From positions 1 to 64,000 of the forward strand of contig LVLI01000101.1 of NCBI GenBank assembly GCA_001687465.1: a stretch of DNA of 64,000 nt, written 5' to 3'. The position numbers were made by a program, and so were the translations under genes. Of the stretch, positions 47,862 to 63,658 are shown piece by piece; position 1 is the first letter of the stretch; each line of letters starts with the position of its first letter. This stretch comes from Halocafeteria seosinensis. Taxonomy: Eukaryota; Sar; Bigyra; Bicosoecida. A model generated the notes under the pieces. The model was not told where the DNA came from. It saw only the letters and a program-made list of their open reading frames with translations, and made no database searches.

Positions 47862-50796
47862 ATGCAGCAACAAGACAAGGACGGAGAGAATGAATTAGAA
47901 GAAATTCAATCCATTCCCAGCTCAGAGCTTTCTTCTGATGATGAGCTTGAGACGGTAGGTACCCATTATTCATGCGGTCAGGTGGATATTGTCTCGTGAG
48001 CTTCTGTGTCTCGTGTTCAGGGCCTTACGGAGAACCAAGGGCGATTGCTATATCTTATCAGCCTGTACACGCGTCCGGCAATGGGCGATGCTGGTAAAGA
48101 TGAATGGATACGAAGACAAGCTTTACTAGTCTTAATCTACGAAGGTGTAGTTGCTCAAGTATTCGACTATGACTATGCTCCAGCCAGCGAGCTAATTAAT
48201 GGGCGGAGAAAGTATTTTAACAAGTCCCAAGAGGGTGCTTCAGACATTGATTTCCTTCGGGAGGAGGAGGTGCTCAACGGGCTGAAAAGATCTTCGAAGT
48301 CATACTTACCCGTTACATGTTACCAAATTAGCGAAAAGGGGGTGGAACTAGTACGCAAAATGCCGAAACAAGACAAGGAAGCAGTTCATGAGCTTGTTTT
48401 CGCTCCTGGTACTCGAGAGCTGTTGACAGTGGAGTGGCGAGACAACGAGTACTTCCTCATTGGACCAGGGGGTTATGAAAAGCCTTCCTCGGTAACGGAA
48501 ATAGAAGACGTCTCGTACGTATCTAGTGCATACATTCCTCAGTGTCTGCGATTTGGCGGCAGACCAACTATGAGTAATGCTCATCGAGCTGGTGAATGTG
48601 CTGTTTCCATATCAAACATTCGAGATGAGCTCGATGAGGTACGAACCCATTTATCTTGAGTGCATGTATACTGTCAGCTGAAGGGAATGATTGACCTTCC
48701 AGGTGATAACATTGAACTCGGTATCAGTAATTGTATCGGAATTTATACCATTCGGAGCAAATCAAATTGTCCAAATGAACGATAATTTGGGTTCCACGGA
48801 ACGAGTACAAGGTGGATTTTTTACGTCTAGTCTTGACGACGACTCTTCCGGCACAAAGTTCGAAGTCACGCCTGGGCTAACGAGTGTCAATATTCTTGAC
48901 TACACACTTACAAAGCACATAAATTTTGAAGCGGACATTCACTATAATCCCAGCGAAGGAATTGTTCAAGTTGAAACGTTCGGAGTGTCCGCCAATGCCG
49001 ACGGAACTATGTTCTACGGAATGCAGGTCGAAGCGGTAATGGACCGTATAAAGGACAATATCTCCATTGACCACCTGTCTCGACTCCTAGTGGACGTTGC
49101 AACTGATTCTACCTCCATAATCGATTCGGTTATTTCGCCATATCAACGGAGACTTATGAACTTAATATTTGATGGAGACGCTTCAGCTCGAGATAAAGTG
49201 AACCTCATTGTCGCTAACGAGATTACACCCCACTTGACATCTGAAGAATACATGGACCGCGGTGAATACGAAAACGAGCTGAAGCAAGTACTCGGCGACG
49301 TTCGAGCGGCCTTTGATGTGTCTCCGCATGATACTCTCGTCTTTGGTCAAAACGGGCTTTTGATAGCAGGGCCAAATGCCCGGCATCACGAACCACTACT
49401 TTGCAGCTTCGTCCAATTCAACGGAATTGACCTATTTGTGAGAAACTTTTGGAACAGGTAGGTGAATGGTAGCAAGCGTACTGCTAGTGATGATGTTTAC
49501 CTGGTTTCCTACCCTTTTTAACCCGAACTTCCGCAGATTGTTCCTTATCATGGACAGCATGAAAGATGCGCGGGCGATGGTCAACTCCTATGAAAAAGAC
49601 CCAAATAGCCTGTCAATGATACGAAGAGAGCTACAGCAGCTGTCAGACGACGTCCGTCTGCTTCATGAGGTCCTCGGTTACCTTGGTGAATCCTTGGAAG
49701 CTTGCGAGATTCCGCCCGAGCCTCTAGATGCTGCTGGAAAAGCATTGTACGAAAGACTGCAAATTGCTGATTTGGCCGGTCAGCTCAGTATGCGTGTCTT
49801 AGATCTTAAAAAGAATATGGATGGAGCTTCAGAAGAACTCTCGTTCGTGCGGAGTCTCGCTGATGTCGTTGCCGAGAGACAATCAACAGGAATCGTTGCA
49901 AACCTCGAATCCAACTCCCGACAGCTATTGCTTCTAAACGAAACCCAAGAGAGGACTGCATCATACCTCGAAATAATGTGCGTAAAACATTTTGTTCCAG
50001 GGCTTCAACCCTAAATACTGAGCATTTCGTCATTTCAGGCAACTCATGCTGGCGGCGGCTTTAGCCTTCGGTATATTGGACAGACTCACCGGGCCAGGAT
50101 GGAGCATTCTAGACGCACCCTCTCTACGTGATTTTGCAGAACCGATGATAGTAAACACTCCTATCATATGGTTCCTTATAAACATCGTGTTCTGGGTGTG
50201 TGTTGTGTACGCGATTCAACGATACTTCGCTAGCAAAATGTTTGCCGAAAAAGTAAGATCAACTAGTGACTGACTTCGTCGTACATCTTGCCACGCCATC
50301 CGATGCATACCGTCTCGCAGGGTAAACTCTTGTTGCGAATCAAAATCAATCAAAAGCTAAACATTGGAAATTTCTTCAACTTTATTTCCACTAAACTCAC
50401 TGCACTAGAAGAACGACGGATTGACGAAAACAACAGCGTAGTCCGCGTCTCTTGGGAGGAAGTAGACAAAGAGAAATGGGGAGGATTTTCTCCGTTTGTC
50501 GTGGTAAGTAGCGTATTTCGTCGGATATGCTCCATCTACGTTTCATTCTCCTTCACATCCCCGTTCAGATAGAGTACGACAAAGCAACTGAGTTCATGCA
50601 CAACATTGAGGTCCATTATAATCGACGGAAAGCTTCAAAGGAGACTGCCTATACTGCTCCCGAATTAAGGAATAAAATCTGCGACGAACTGCTCAGCAAT
50701 CAGGTTTTCGAGGATCCCAACTACGACTTCCGAGAGCACTTGGACGCAGACGATAAGCAAATGGGCGCTATGGTTTCAATATCCATGAGCGAGTAG
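47862..50796 (+). CDS. unknown large protein with paired C-terminal membrane segments
   Basis: Seven exons, 47862-47954, 48021-48638, 48703-49457, 49537-49977, 50039-50252, 50321-50503 and 50569-50796, give 843 residues. An acidic start (about 1-31) leads to a helix-turn-helix-like region (GRLLYLISLYTRP... EWIRRQALLVLIYEGVV). About 240-490 is a beta-rich domain (GTKFEVTPGLTSVNILDYTL, VQVETFGVSANADGTMFYG). About 500-635 is helical with heptads (LLHEVLGYLGESLEAC). Two hydrophobic segments follow: LMLAAALAFGILDRL near 640 and IIWFLINIVFWVCVVYAIQRYF near 675-696. The last 140 residues hold LRIKINQKLNIGNFF. No family is recognised. All junctions keep phase, so it is a real gene. Confidence 0.78.
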
Positions 50797-50803
50797 AATA
50801 ATT

Positions 50804-53530
<2,727 letters not shown>

Positions 53531-53989
53531 TTTCAAATTCCTCTTTTGGCTCTAGAATTCTTTTCGCTCTCCCACTACAGCTCTACTGCAGGCCATTCTA
53601 CCGTTTTCAGTATGTCCTGAAGATTAAAACAATATAGTGAGTAACGCGAAACGCCATCACTGAGGTCTTGCGGTTTTAGCTGATAATACGGAGGCAATGC
53701 CGCCCTCTACTAGCCTCTAAGGTTCAGAGACTTCTTGCTGGTCTGGAGGAAGCAATCTTTTCGTGGACTTTTGATCCACGCAGCACGGGAAGCGTAGTTT
53801 CCCGGTGTAGTTACAGCGATAGTGGTGTGGATCGTGATGAGATGAGGAGGGTTGAGGGTGACGAGATTAGTCTGCCTCGCTGTACGGTTATTGATGTGGA
53901 GGTGTAGGATAGAGATACGTAAATCTGCGAGGAATTGTGGAAGCCTTCGAGATCGATAAATAAGCTTTTCTTAAAGGCACGGATATATC
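53531..53989. promoter_or_regulatory. divergent intergenic region, RecQ / SPC3
   Basis: These 459 bp between divergent starts must hold both promoters. No TATA box or repeat is obvious. Confidence 0.4.
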
Positions 53990-54807
53990 ATGCACACATG
54001 GACCTCTAGGTCAAACGCTCTAGCGTTTTATGCCTTTTTTGGTAGCTGTCTGTTGGCATCGTATGCAGCAGTTAGGTAAGATAGATACTTGCGCAGGTGT
54101 GCGCGGACCACAAGACCAGGGAAATACTTGATACTGATGGTGAAATTGTGGTGTATCCTTTGTGCAACGCAGTTCATTATGGTTAGGAGGGGAGCCAATC
54201 ATCCGGGAGTGCAGGATAGCGAAAGTTGAGAAGTTTACGAGTGATTCCCATGCAAAGAAAATGAATCCTTTAATAAGAGCACCGCAAGGTGAAATCGCGG
54301 CATTGAGAACTAACATTGATACCGGTAAGTTGAAAGTATCGATTCTGGTAATAAGCCTTTACATACGTCGCTCGACTCCCTGTTCGTTCAGACTTTAGAC
54401 CATTGTTCCATTGGAATGTGAAGCAACTATTCGTATTCGTTATAGCCGAGTATCAGACAGGTCATAACGTAAGGCTGGTCCATGGGATCTAAGAATGATT
54501 ATCGACACCTATTATAGCTTGCTTTTGCTGATTGTTACAGGAAACTAGTGAGGTGACCATTTTTGACACAATAATTAGGAGTCCGAGCGAGGCTAACATT
54601 CAACTGCAAAGCGTCGGAAAGTACTTTATCGTCGATGAATCGGAAAAGTTAAAGGGTAATCTAATGAAAATCCATCTGAAATGGGACATTATGCCAGCAA
54701 CAGGCATTCTTTTCTCTGGGAAGAGTGACTCTGTGCATTCACTTCGCTTGCCCAATGAGTACTGTTTCGACGTGCAGTGCCAATGGGAAGATTCACCGCA
54801 AACATGA
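53990..54807 (+). CDS. signal peptidase complex subunit 3 (SPCS3/SPC22-like)
   Basis: Four exons, 53990-54075, 54173-54324, 54392-54468 and 54541-54807, give 193 residues, the usual family size. Exon 1 encodes SRSNALAFYAFFGSCLL, the single N-terminal membrane anchor. The luminal part has RIAKVEKF, then LFHWNVKQLFVFVIAEYQT from a 77-bp exon, then GKYFIVDESEKLKGNLMKI and HLKWDIMPATGIL. These match SPC3 strands in order. It is an essential part of the ER signal peptidase that processes secretory precursors. The exon 2 acceptor could instead lie about 40 bp further on; the chosen one gives a more typical spacer after the membrane helix. Confidence 0.88.
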
Positions 54808-55247
54808 TTATCATGTTGATTAATATACCCTTTAATGCTTACTCTCTTATACTCTGTTGCATTACTGTTGTGGATACTTCCAGGTTGAAGCCGGTCACTG
54901 CATTTGATTCGATAGCGCGCGCGCACTAAGTTCACAGGGTAGTGTCAGCCTAGCAGTGCTAGCACAGTCAGTGCAATACTCACAGCATGTATTGCTACTA
55001 AATCACACCACTCAGTGATATAGTGATCTAAAAGATAAGGAAATGAAGGTATGCGCATAATAGCAGTTTACAAGTTGTAGATTACAACAACTAAGACCAC
55101 CTTCACACTGGCGCGCCAAAATTGCGACCTCTTTCGGAAGTTTTCTGGACTGCGTTTGCATGGAATGGGATAGTCTCAATATCATATAAGCCAGGCGATA
55201 CTCTATATAGCTGTGTATCTTGTCAATTGGCGTTGTTACACACGAAA
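54808..55247. other. intergenic before the PX protein
   Basis: A GCGCGCGCGC run lies near 54917, and repeated short AGCAGTGCTAGCACAG-like words lie near 54953. No gene or RNA was recognised. The PX gene's frame is open back to about 55122. Confidence 0.4.
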
Positions 55248-58028
55248 ATGCCGACATCTTTGCGGACTAAACCCCTGGAGAGCACTGTGAAGGTTCACCA
55301 AGCTGAACGGCGCTCGACAGTGTCGACACGGAACCCATTGGGATGTTGTGACTCGTGGCAGAATTCGAGGCAGACCAGAGGATGGAATCATGAGGGACTC
55401 TGCAATAGTAACAAGAGAAATACCTGCTCCCGTGGGAGGAGAGGGGAGGCTAGTGCTTCAGAAAGTTCCAGACTCAATTCTCACAAGGGCACAGAAGATG
55501 CAAGAACGAGCAGTATCAGTTCTGCAGGGGAGATGCAGTTCTGCGAAGATGAGAATACACGAGAAGAAGCAAAAGCAGTAGGAAACCATACGTTTCATTC
55601 CGGAGTGAAACCCAAGGCTCCAGAGGATAGAAAATCGTTCCTATCGCCTACGCGGGCATCGCAGGCCAGAGTAGAAGCAACATCTAGAGAGCACTTCTCT
55701 CAAAATTACTTCGCACGAATGAAGAAAGACCTCAATGGGAGTCTTGCTGGTGGTCAGAGAAGAGCGTACTCCAGCGGGAACACTGACATGGTTGCAACAA
55801 ACAGCCGTTATTCCAACAATACTCCCCAAAATAGCTCTGATGCTACCACGGCCGGAAAAAACACGGGGAAAACTTTGATGTCCCCGGTGAAACGTGTCGG
55901 TGGTGGTTTTTCGTCTCCTCCACTGGACGAGGCTGCATCTGCTGCTGTTCGCTCTGCGAAGAAACGTCAACAGCACCGGAGTATGGACTCTCGTTCTATA
56001 GGAGCAGAAACTTCTGAAATTTCAACTAGGCACGAAGTTAGGAAACGCAGTTCAAATTGCTCATCATACGTCTCCGAAATACAAGAAAAGCTAGTTCTCA
56101 AGGATACTCAACGGTTGTTTGATGCACCTGGAGAAACGGAGGAGTATAGTGACCGCATTGTAACTGAGAGACGAGACCCAAAGAGAACAGATAGATGCCA
56201 TGAGTACTCCAAGGGTGAACTTCTAAGAAGGGGAAGTATGGGTGACTCCATAGCTGATTCCCAAATGAACGTAGAGATAGATTCAGAAAAGCGAAGACGG
56301 AACTCCGCACACTCTATACTGCTTTCTCCGGAACGCTCCTCAGGCCGTCAGGCTCCTTCCACTACAGATGATAGCACTTCTCATATGGCCGGCACTAGTA
56401 GAGAAGGTATGGGCATGCCTCCCACGTTTGGCAGCTCTGCTGAAAATCGTGAGCAACCAACCACTGAGGCATATGATGGAACAGAATGGGCAGACAATTC
56501 ACCCATGATTGCATCTGAGGGCCCTTCAGATGGCTTTAAGAAGAGGTTGTCGTGTAACCAAATATATACCGGATCGTCACCAAACAATGAGCTCTACGAT
56601 GCCCGCTCTTCTGGTGGGATGTCAAGGGATGAGAACTGCCTGTGCCCCGACGTGAACATCGGGAACATTATGGGAAGAGTATATGAGGTTCGAACGGTGG
56701 AGCCACTGAGACACGAGGCGAAATTGACGAACGAAAACTCTTCCTACATAGGAATGTTAGGCACGGGAACGACCCAGCAGACATCTCGAGATCAGGAGAA
56801 ATTCCCGGACACTTCCACTCCTGTTCCTGATGACCAGTTATCCACAGCTCACAGTGCTCTACAAATAGATCGTAATGAAGATGTGCAGTACGTAGAGACA
56901 TTATTTGCTCCCAACGTTAATTTTAGTGACCCCCCTGCCGACCAGACACAATTGGAGGAGCCAACAAATTCCGTCGTATGCTTTCCAGATCCCTGTCTCC
57001 ACTCTACCCAACCTACCAAAACTTCGTGTTCCTGTGACCTTCGCTGTAAACTACAAAGCGAGACAAATATGCGCGGGAACAGGAAGAACGAACCTGTCGA
57101 GACAAACGCTATTCTTTGTTTTGAGTCATCAGAACCAGAACAAAGCCAGGCAAGTGATTGCCTAACATCGTATTGTGCCCCGCGGATAGAAAGCTCTTTG
57201 AAAGATGTCTCTGCTTGTACTTCGCCCACATGCTTTGCAACGCCAACGGACAACTTCTCTCGAGAGCCGAATACCTCGCGGGATGGTACTCGCACCTATG
57301 GGTCCAACGACGAGCTAGATGCTAGAATTACTGACTTGGCGACCCAGGCAGAAGACGGAGCAACTAGATGGAACGCGAAACGTGGTATCAATCTGACGGA
57401 ATCACACACTAGCGTACCAAAGACGATGCTTGAACAGGCAGTGGCTGCGGGTAAAGAAACCCAGCGTAGTGAACTCCCAGAACGACGGAGTAAGACGGAA
57501 AGCAGAATTCCGTCAAAATCGCATGTTGTCGAAAATGCTGGTGAAATTGAGGAGCATTCCTGTGAGTCAAGATGTCTCCCTCCAGCCAAGGTAGCAAAGC
57601 TCTGGTATTCGCAATGTAATGAGTCGCTGCCGGCCGGCGGCTGGCTTGGGAGCTGTCAGCTGGAGGTATTAGCTGTCTGTTGTAGAATAACAGACGTGTC
57701 GTTCGTTTCTAGTTTCCTGAGTCGTCATGCCCTATATCACGTAGAGACGGTGGTGCAATATCCAGGGAAAGCTTCGGTATTTGCCCATACTAACATACGA
57801 TATTCGTCGCTGAAGCACCTGTACTCGAAGTTATCACGTCGTCACGCTGCACTGACGCAGCCCGGTGCGCCGCAATTCCCTCCTCCGTGCCGACTCCCTA
57901 CTTGGAGGAAGAATGTTCTGAATTCCAGGAAAGAGATGTTCGAAAAAATACTGAACTATATGGTTGTTGTGCATCAGCTATGGAAACAGGAGGAGGAACT
58001 CCAGTGCTTGCTGAGTATTCGGAGCTGA
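55248..58028 (+). CDS. long disordered protein with C-terminal PX domain
   Basis: A single exon; the chosen ATG gives 926 residues (the frame is open from 55122). The first 780 residues are Ser/Thr/Arg/Glu-rich, low in hydrophobics and almost certainly disordered, with many possible phosphorylation sites (SPVKRVGGGFSSPP, LLSPERSS). From about residue 800 a PX phosphoinositide-binding domain appears: HALYHVETVVQYPGKASV, the RYSSLKHLYSKLSRR strand and helix, a PPP-rich loop (APQFPPPCRLP), and an ending of alternating helices (MFEKILNYMVVVHQLW). The RYSxxKxL pattern is diagnostic. Attachment to endosomes or membranes via phosphoinositides is inferred. It lacks introns, unlike most neighbours. 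Confidence 0.75.
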   Translation: MPTSLRTKPLESTVKVHQAERRSTVSTRNPLGCCDSWQNSRQTRGWNHEGLCNSNKRNTCSRGRRGEASASESSRLNSHKGTEDARTSSISSAGEMQFCEDENTREEAKAVGNHTFHSGVKPKAPEDRKSFLSPTRASQARVEATSREHFSQNYFARMKKDLNGSLAGGQRRAYSSGNTDMVATNSRYSNNTPQNSSDATTAGKNTGKTLMSPVKRVGGGFSSPPLDEAASAAVRSAKKRQQHRSMDSRSIGAETSEISTRHEVRKRSSNCSSYVSEIQEKLVLKDTQRLFDAPGETEEYSDRIVTERRDPKRTDRCHEYSKGELLRRGSMGDSIADSQMNVEIDSEKRRRNSAHSILLSPERSSGRQAPSTTDDSTSHMAGTSREGMGMPPTFGSSAENREQPTTEAYDGTEWADNSPMIASEGPSDGFKKRLSCNQIYTGSSPNNELYDARSSGGMSRDENCLCPDVNIGNIMGRVYEVRTVEPLRHEAKLTNENSSYIGMLGTGTTQQTSRDQEKFPDTSTPVPDDQLSTAHSALQIDRNEDVQYVETLFAPNVNFSDPPADQTQLEEPTNSVVCFPDPCLHSTQPTKTSCSCDLRCKLQSETNMRGNRKNEPVETNAILCFESSEPEQSQASDCLTSYCAPRIESSLKDVSACTSPTCFATPTDNFSREPNTSRDGTRTYGSNDELDARITDLATQAEDGATRWNAKRGINLTESHTSVPKTMLEQAVAAGKETQRSELPERRSKTESRIPSKSHVVENAGEIEEHSCESRCLPPAKVAKLWYSQCNESLPAGGWLGSCQLEVLAVCCRITDVSFVSSFLSRHALYHVETVVQYPGKASVFAHTNIRYSSLKHLYSKLSRRHAALTQPGAPQFPPPCRLPTWRKNVLNSRKEMFEKILNYMVVVHQLWKQEEELQCLLSIRS

Positions 58029-58853
58029 TGAAGACGGTGAATCCATAGATGCCACGGCGTTGTTATGCATCAAAAGTGGGTATTACACTGTGGGTATGCA
58101 GGGTACCAACTGCTCCTAGGTAATCTGGTCTGTATGCCACGCCAGACTGTGACTTCTGCGCTGAGTGTGCCAAAACGGCCCACTTCTCCACTGACGACTG
58201 GATGCCTATTCACTTATGGCGATTGTGCACTCGAGGCGCACAACAATCGCCTAACCCTGCGTTAGTAACTCCCTCCTTAAACTGCTTAAAGCAAGTTCGT
58301 ATATGGCCCAAGAATATACACAATATTACATACGGTACAACCACTAGCCCGAAGGGGAGAAGAAACGACAAAGGAACCAACCTCTTGTTTTAGAGACGGA
58401 AGAACTCGGACAAACTTGTACCAGTTTTGTACCAGTGCTACTGAACTACCGGTATGACAAATCCCTACATGGATAAGCAAAACAACGGAGGCACTGCAGC
58501 GTCTATATCGTCCCCAGGACCTAGGGAGTCCCCAATATGGGATCCATGGGTCCTATCATGGCACTGGTTGTACGGCAACTTGTACCACAGATTCAGGTGC
58601 ACAGAACACAGAATGATCTGAAGTCTGCAAGAGCAGAAGCTCCTTGGGTTCCTACCAGGTACTAGTAGCTCACTTGCTAAATGATTAGGTTTACCTGTTG
58701 TAACGAGTGACTCTGCATGTTCTTGTCCACACTCGGATATTTCTCAATGTATGATCATGTGTACTTGCAAGCGCTTCTCATGGTGTGAAGGTAAGCTCTA
58801 CTCTACCCCAACCGATTTCCAGAAAAATTGAAGCCCTGCGCGATGGATGAAAT

Positions 58854-58931
58854 CCCTAGGAAGATACATCAGAGTTGCCGCCGATCGCTTCTGAACCTCT
58901 AGTGATGTTTGTTCCTCTGACAACCTGAGGG
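58854..58931. repeat. diverged direct repeat, copy A
   Basis: Aligns with copy B at 59014-59088 over about 75 bp with small indels. Shared blocks include ATCAGAGTTNCCGCCGATCGCTT and CCTCTGACAANCTGAGGG. The copies start 160 bp apart. There is no terminal inverted repeat or target-site duplication that I can see. Confidence 0.75.
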
Positions 58932-59013
58932 ATAGTGCCATATGCCTTCAAGAATTGCTGAAGAACTTGAAGAACACAAGCCGCTAAGTTAAGCGGTCCG
59001 CTAACCTGGCTAA

Positions 59014-59088
59014 CCCCGGGAAGAATTATCAGAGTTACCGCCGATCGCTTTCTGAATCCCTTGATGTCCGCCTCTGACAAGCTGAGGG
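59014..59088. repeat. diverged direct repeat, copy B
   Basis: Second copy of the 75-bp element at 58854-58931, same orientation. It could be a remnant of a local duplication or part of a dispersed family; other copies in this window were not seen. Confidence 0.75.
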
Positions 59089-59278
59089 TTGGTTGCTGGT
59101 ATCATAGAAATAAGTGTATAGCCTTTAGCTTCAATTGTATGTACAAATATTTGTTTCAAATTTTGTTTGTGTTGCAGAGTAGTTACAACACACACTATAA
59201 GAAGAGTATATGACAGCTAATTCATAGTGTTTGTTCCTCTAAGATACCAGAATGAACAATCAAAGTGGTGAGACGGTT

Positions 59279-60441
59279 TTACTTCTTCCCGGTCGCTAAA
59301 GCCTTCGCAGTGTTTGCGAACTGCTGGCCGTAACCTCTGCAGAGTTCCAGTTCCGCCTTTGAGGGTGTCCTAGCACCATCTGCTCCTGCAAACGTCCCAG
59401 GCCCTGCGTAGTCAAACAATCATCAACTGAAATGCTAACTCTTCTATTGATACATAGCTACCAAGGGCTGCATACATACCGTAGGGGCTGCCACCGCGGA
59501 CGTCTTCATTGTTGAACATCTCACTGTTCGTGTAACCCATCGGAACGTAGAGCATTCCATGGTGTGTTAGTTGTGTGAGCGTTCTGATCCATCAAAACAA
59601 AGCATAACCGGTAGGAATGTTGGCTCTTGGGCAATCCCGCACGCAACGATACTTACGTCCAGGCTGTGGTCTCCTGGCCACCACCCTGTGTGCCGGTGGA
59701 GAAGAACAGGCCAGCTGGTTTACCATGGAGGGATCCACTGGACATATATCAGCAATTTCGCATTAAAACAAGCAAATTGTTAAACAAAGCTAAGCTCACA
59801 GTGGGGACCTACCTTTGCCACAGGCTACCCGTGGAATCCCAGAATGCCTTTTCCTGAGCCGCCATTGTCCCATACCTAGTAGGCGACTGCAGAAGCAGAA
59901 GCAAGTGTCTTTCTTTGAGATTTAGATCGAATAGCACTAGTGCTACGTACCCCGAAAAGTATGCCGTCGTATGCAGCCACTGTTTCAGCAGCTGCCTCGG
60001 GATACTTGTCGCTTTTCTTAGGTGCATGCATTTTCTCTAGCACTGTTCCACGTCACCATACCGAAGAATTTGAGGGTGTTTGGGTTCATTCTCAATGAAA
60101 GGGATTTCTTACCGTCATCATCTAAGGTCTCCTTAGCACGGAATATTTTCACCTCCACATTCTTGACTTTCTTCAGACCCTCCTCGATAGCTTTTGCTAA
60201 CTGCAAATCCAGGCTTGCTCCAAAGCTGACCCATAACAAACAGATCCTGAACTGAGCACATACCTCCTCAATGTGCCCGTACATCGAGTAGAAGACGATG
60301 GCAATATGCACTTTCCTGCGGGAATGTTACTAAAGTGAAGTGGCCGGATTCCGATAACGGAAACTGGTTGCCCAATGTAACTTACCCGTCTTTTCTTGGT
60401 GCATCACCTGTTTGAGCGCTCTTGGAATTCCCACAGCCCAT
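59279..60441 (-). CDS. WrbA-type flavodoxin NAD(P)H:quinone oxidoreductase, predicted acylated
   Basis: Eight exons, complement(59279-59403, 59480-59583, 59657-59737, 59813-59886, 59951-60042, 60113-60200, 60264-60315, 60386-60441), give 223 residues. The FMN site is IVFYSMYGHIEE, then GSPTRYGTMAAQEKAFWD, FFSTGTQGGGQETTAW, HHGMLYVPMGY and GGSPYGPGTFAGADGAR, the WrbA order. It reduces quinones by two electrons and protects against oxidative stress. The short N-terminus MGCGNSKSAQT fits a dual myristoyl/palmitoyl signal, suggesting membrane location. Exons are tiny (52-125 bp). Confidence 0.93.
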
Positions 60442-61822
60442 TTTGTCGTTTTCGAGTAGCACTACCGTAAGACTTCTGTAGTCGGGAGACAGCGATGTTT
60501 CTGGAAACCTGCAGAGTACAGAACACAACTAAGAGGTCCCATAGTGTGCAATATCACACAGGGTGTGCGCACGTTCCACAACCCAATCATCTAAAGTATA
60601 ATCATAGACAAACTGAGGGAGGCGACTTAGGATATCCACAGATACCAGTCTATTCGTTCGAGGATGTCAATGTTCGCTCCAGTGTTCTTCGCACCGTTCA
60701 ATGCGCCATACACCGATGTTATAGCGCTTAAGAACGTGGTTCCCTTGTTATATACACCGCAAAAAGAAATAGATTCACGTTCTCCCTAGAGGAGCAATTA
60801 TAGAGTATTCTCCAGCTTGTTATAACCCAGCGTTTCCGCGACCACAATGCAAAAGCGGTGCCTGTTCGCTTACCTTTCGTATCCAGACCTCTCGTTCAAG
60901 CTAGAACTTTATCAACTCAAATTGAAGTGTGCAGAGAATTCAAGTAGGTAATTTTCCAACACATCCAGTTCCGATATTTACGCAAAAGACTTGGTTAGTC
61001 GATAGTGCTCGGATTCCGGAAACGCGCGTGAGTGGGTGACTCAGGGTGAGTCATGGGGTCTACCTACAGCAACAGCCAACATAGGGATTGGGTACTTGCA
61101 CAACGAGCCACGCCTAAGATATTGAAGATGCATGTTCGTCTCTGAATGGAGCATGCTAGCTGGTCAGCCTGGTCCGCTACATAAGGATGGCTTCAGATAC
61201 AGCGTCCGTTGCTATCAAAGTTGAAGTAGGTCACAGGGAGTGACTGCCTGCAGTGCCTGAGGCCCTGAACTACCATCACGATATGGGTAGGTCAGGGCCC
61301 CAGGTGGTGCGTCATATGCATATTAGCTCTCCTCGATAAGATGCTCCTAAGACACCTTTTTGAGAAACCTGTAAGCGACGTTCAAATAACCCCACGAGCT
61401 TGTATAAGCCTCTTATTCACTCCAAGAATCACCATGCAAGTTGTGGCCAGCAAACTTCCAGAGGATAAAGTACTACATGTCACATACCAGTATGTGTGTG
61501 TGTGGAAAGAAATGACAACATATCGAAACTCGACACCATCATGAAATATCGATAAAGAAATACGAAACGGTGACAGCCGAGCAATCCTTACATGTCCCAT
61601 TATGCTGTACGTAGCATGGAAATGAATGGGTTAAGATCATCTGGTGCTTCAACTAACATTCCGCAGCTCCTGCTGGGGAAAGACAGACCAAGCTTTTGGA
61701 AGCCCGTGTGTGAAAGTGTGGGGTATTGCACCAATCTCTATGGATTGTACAAGGTAGATAAATCAATATATTTTCCTCTTTTATAGCATTAGTGTGGAGT
61801 GGTAAAGCAGAAAGGGAAGAAA
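60442..61822. other. 1.4-kb gap upstream of flavodoxin and SRP54
   Basis: Divergent promoters of the flavodoxin and SRP54 genes must lie here. I found a pair of inverted TGACTCA/TGAGTCA words (listed separately) and no exon chain, tRNA or repeat. Confidence 0.5.
61037..61053. promoter_or_regulatory. inverted pair of bZIP (Gcn4/AP-1-like) motifs
   Basis: TGACTCA at 61037-61043 and TGAGTCA at 61047-61053 are reverse complements, so the pair is an inverted repeat with a 3-bp gap. They lie about 770 bp upstream of SRP54 and about 600 bp upstream of the flavodoxin gene. A single 7-mer is expected by chance now and then; a close pair is less so. Confidence 0.35.
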
Positions 61823-63624
<1,802 letters not shown>

Positions 63625-63658
63625 TTCAATGTTGGCAAGTGCTATTCTTGCGAAAGCC

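Larger units (their letters stand above)
58029..59278. other. 1.25-kb gene-poor gap with a diverged direct repeat
   Basis: Apart from the repeat pair listed separately, I see only short open frames with no family content, a weak hairpin (CCGCT/AGCGG stem) at 58981-58996, and no RNA gene. It separates the PX gene from the 3' end of the flavodoxin gene. Confidence 0.5.

Noticed and set aside
58065-58265. A 66-residue plus-strand frame after the PX gene
   Set aside because: No similarity, no splice signals, and low-complexity context; likely chance.
60442-61822. tRNA or other RNA genes in the long gap
   Set aside because: No cloverleaf or GGTTCRANTCC-type arm was found on reading both strands.
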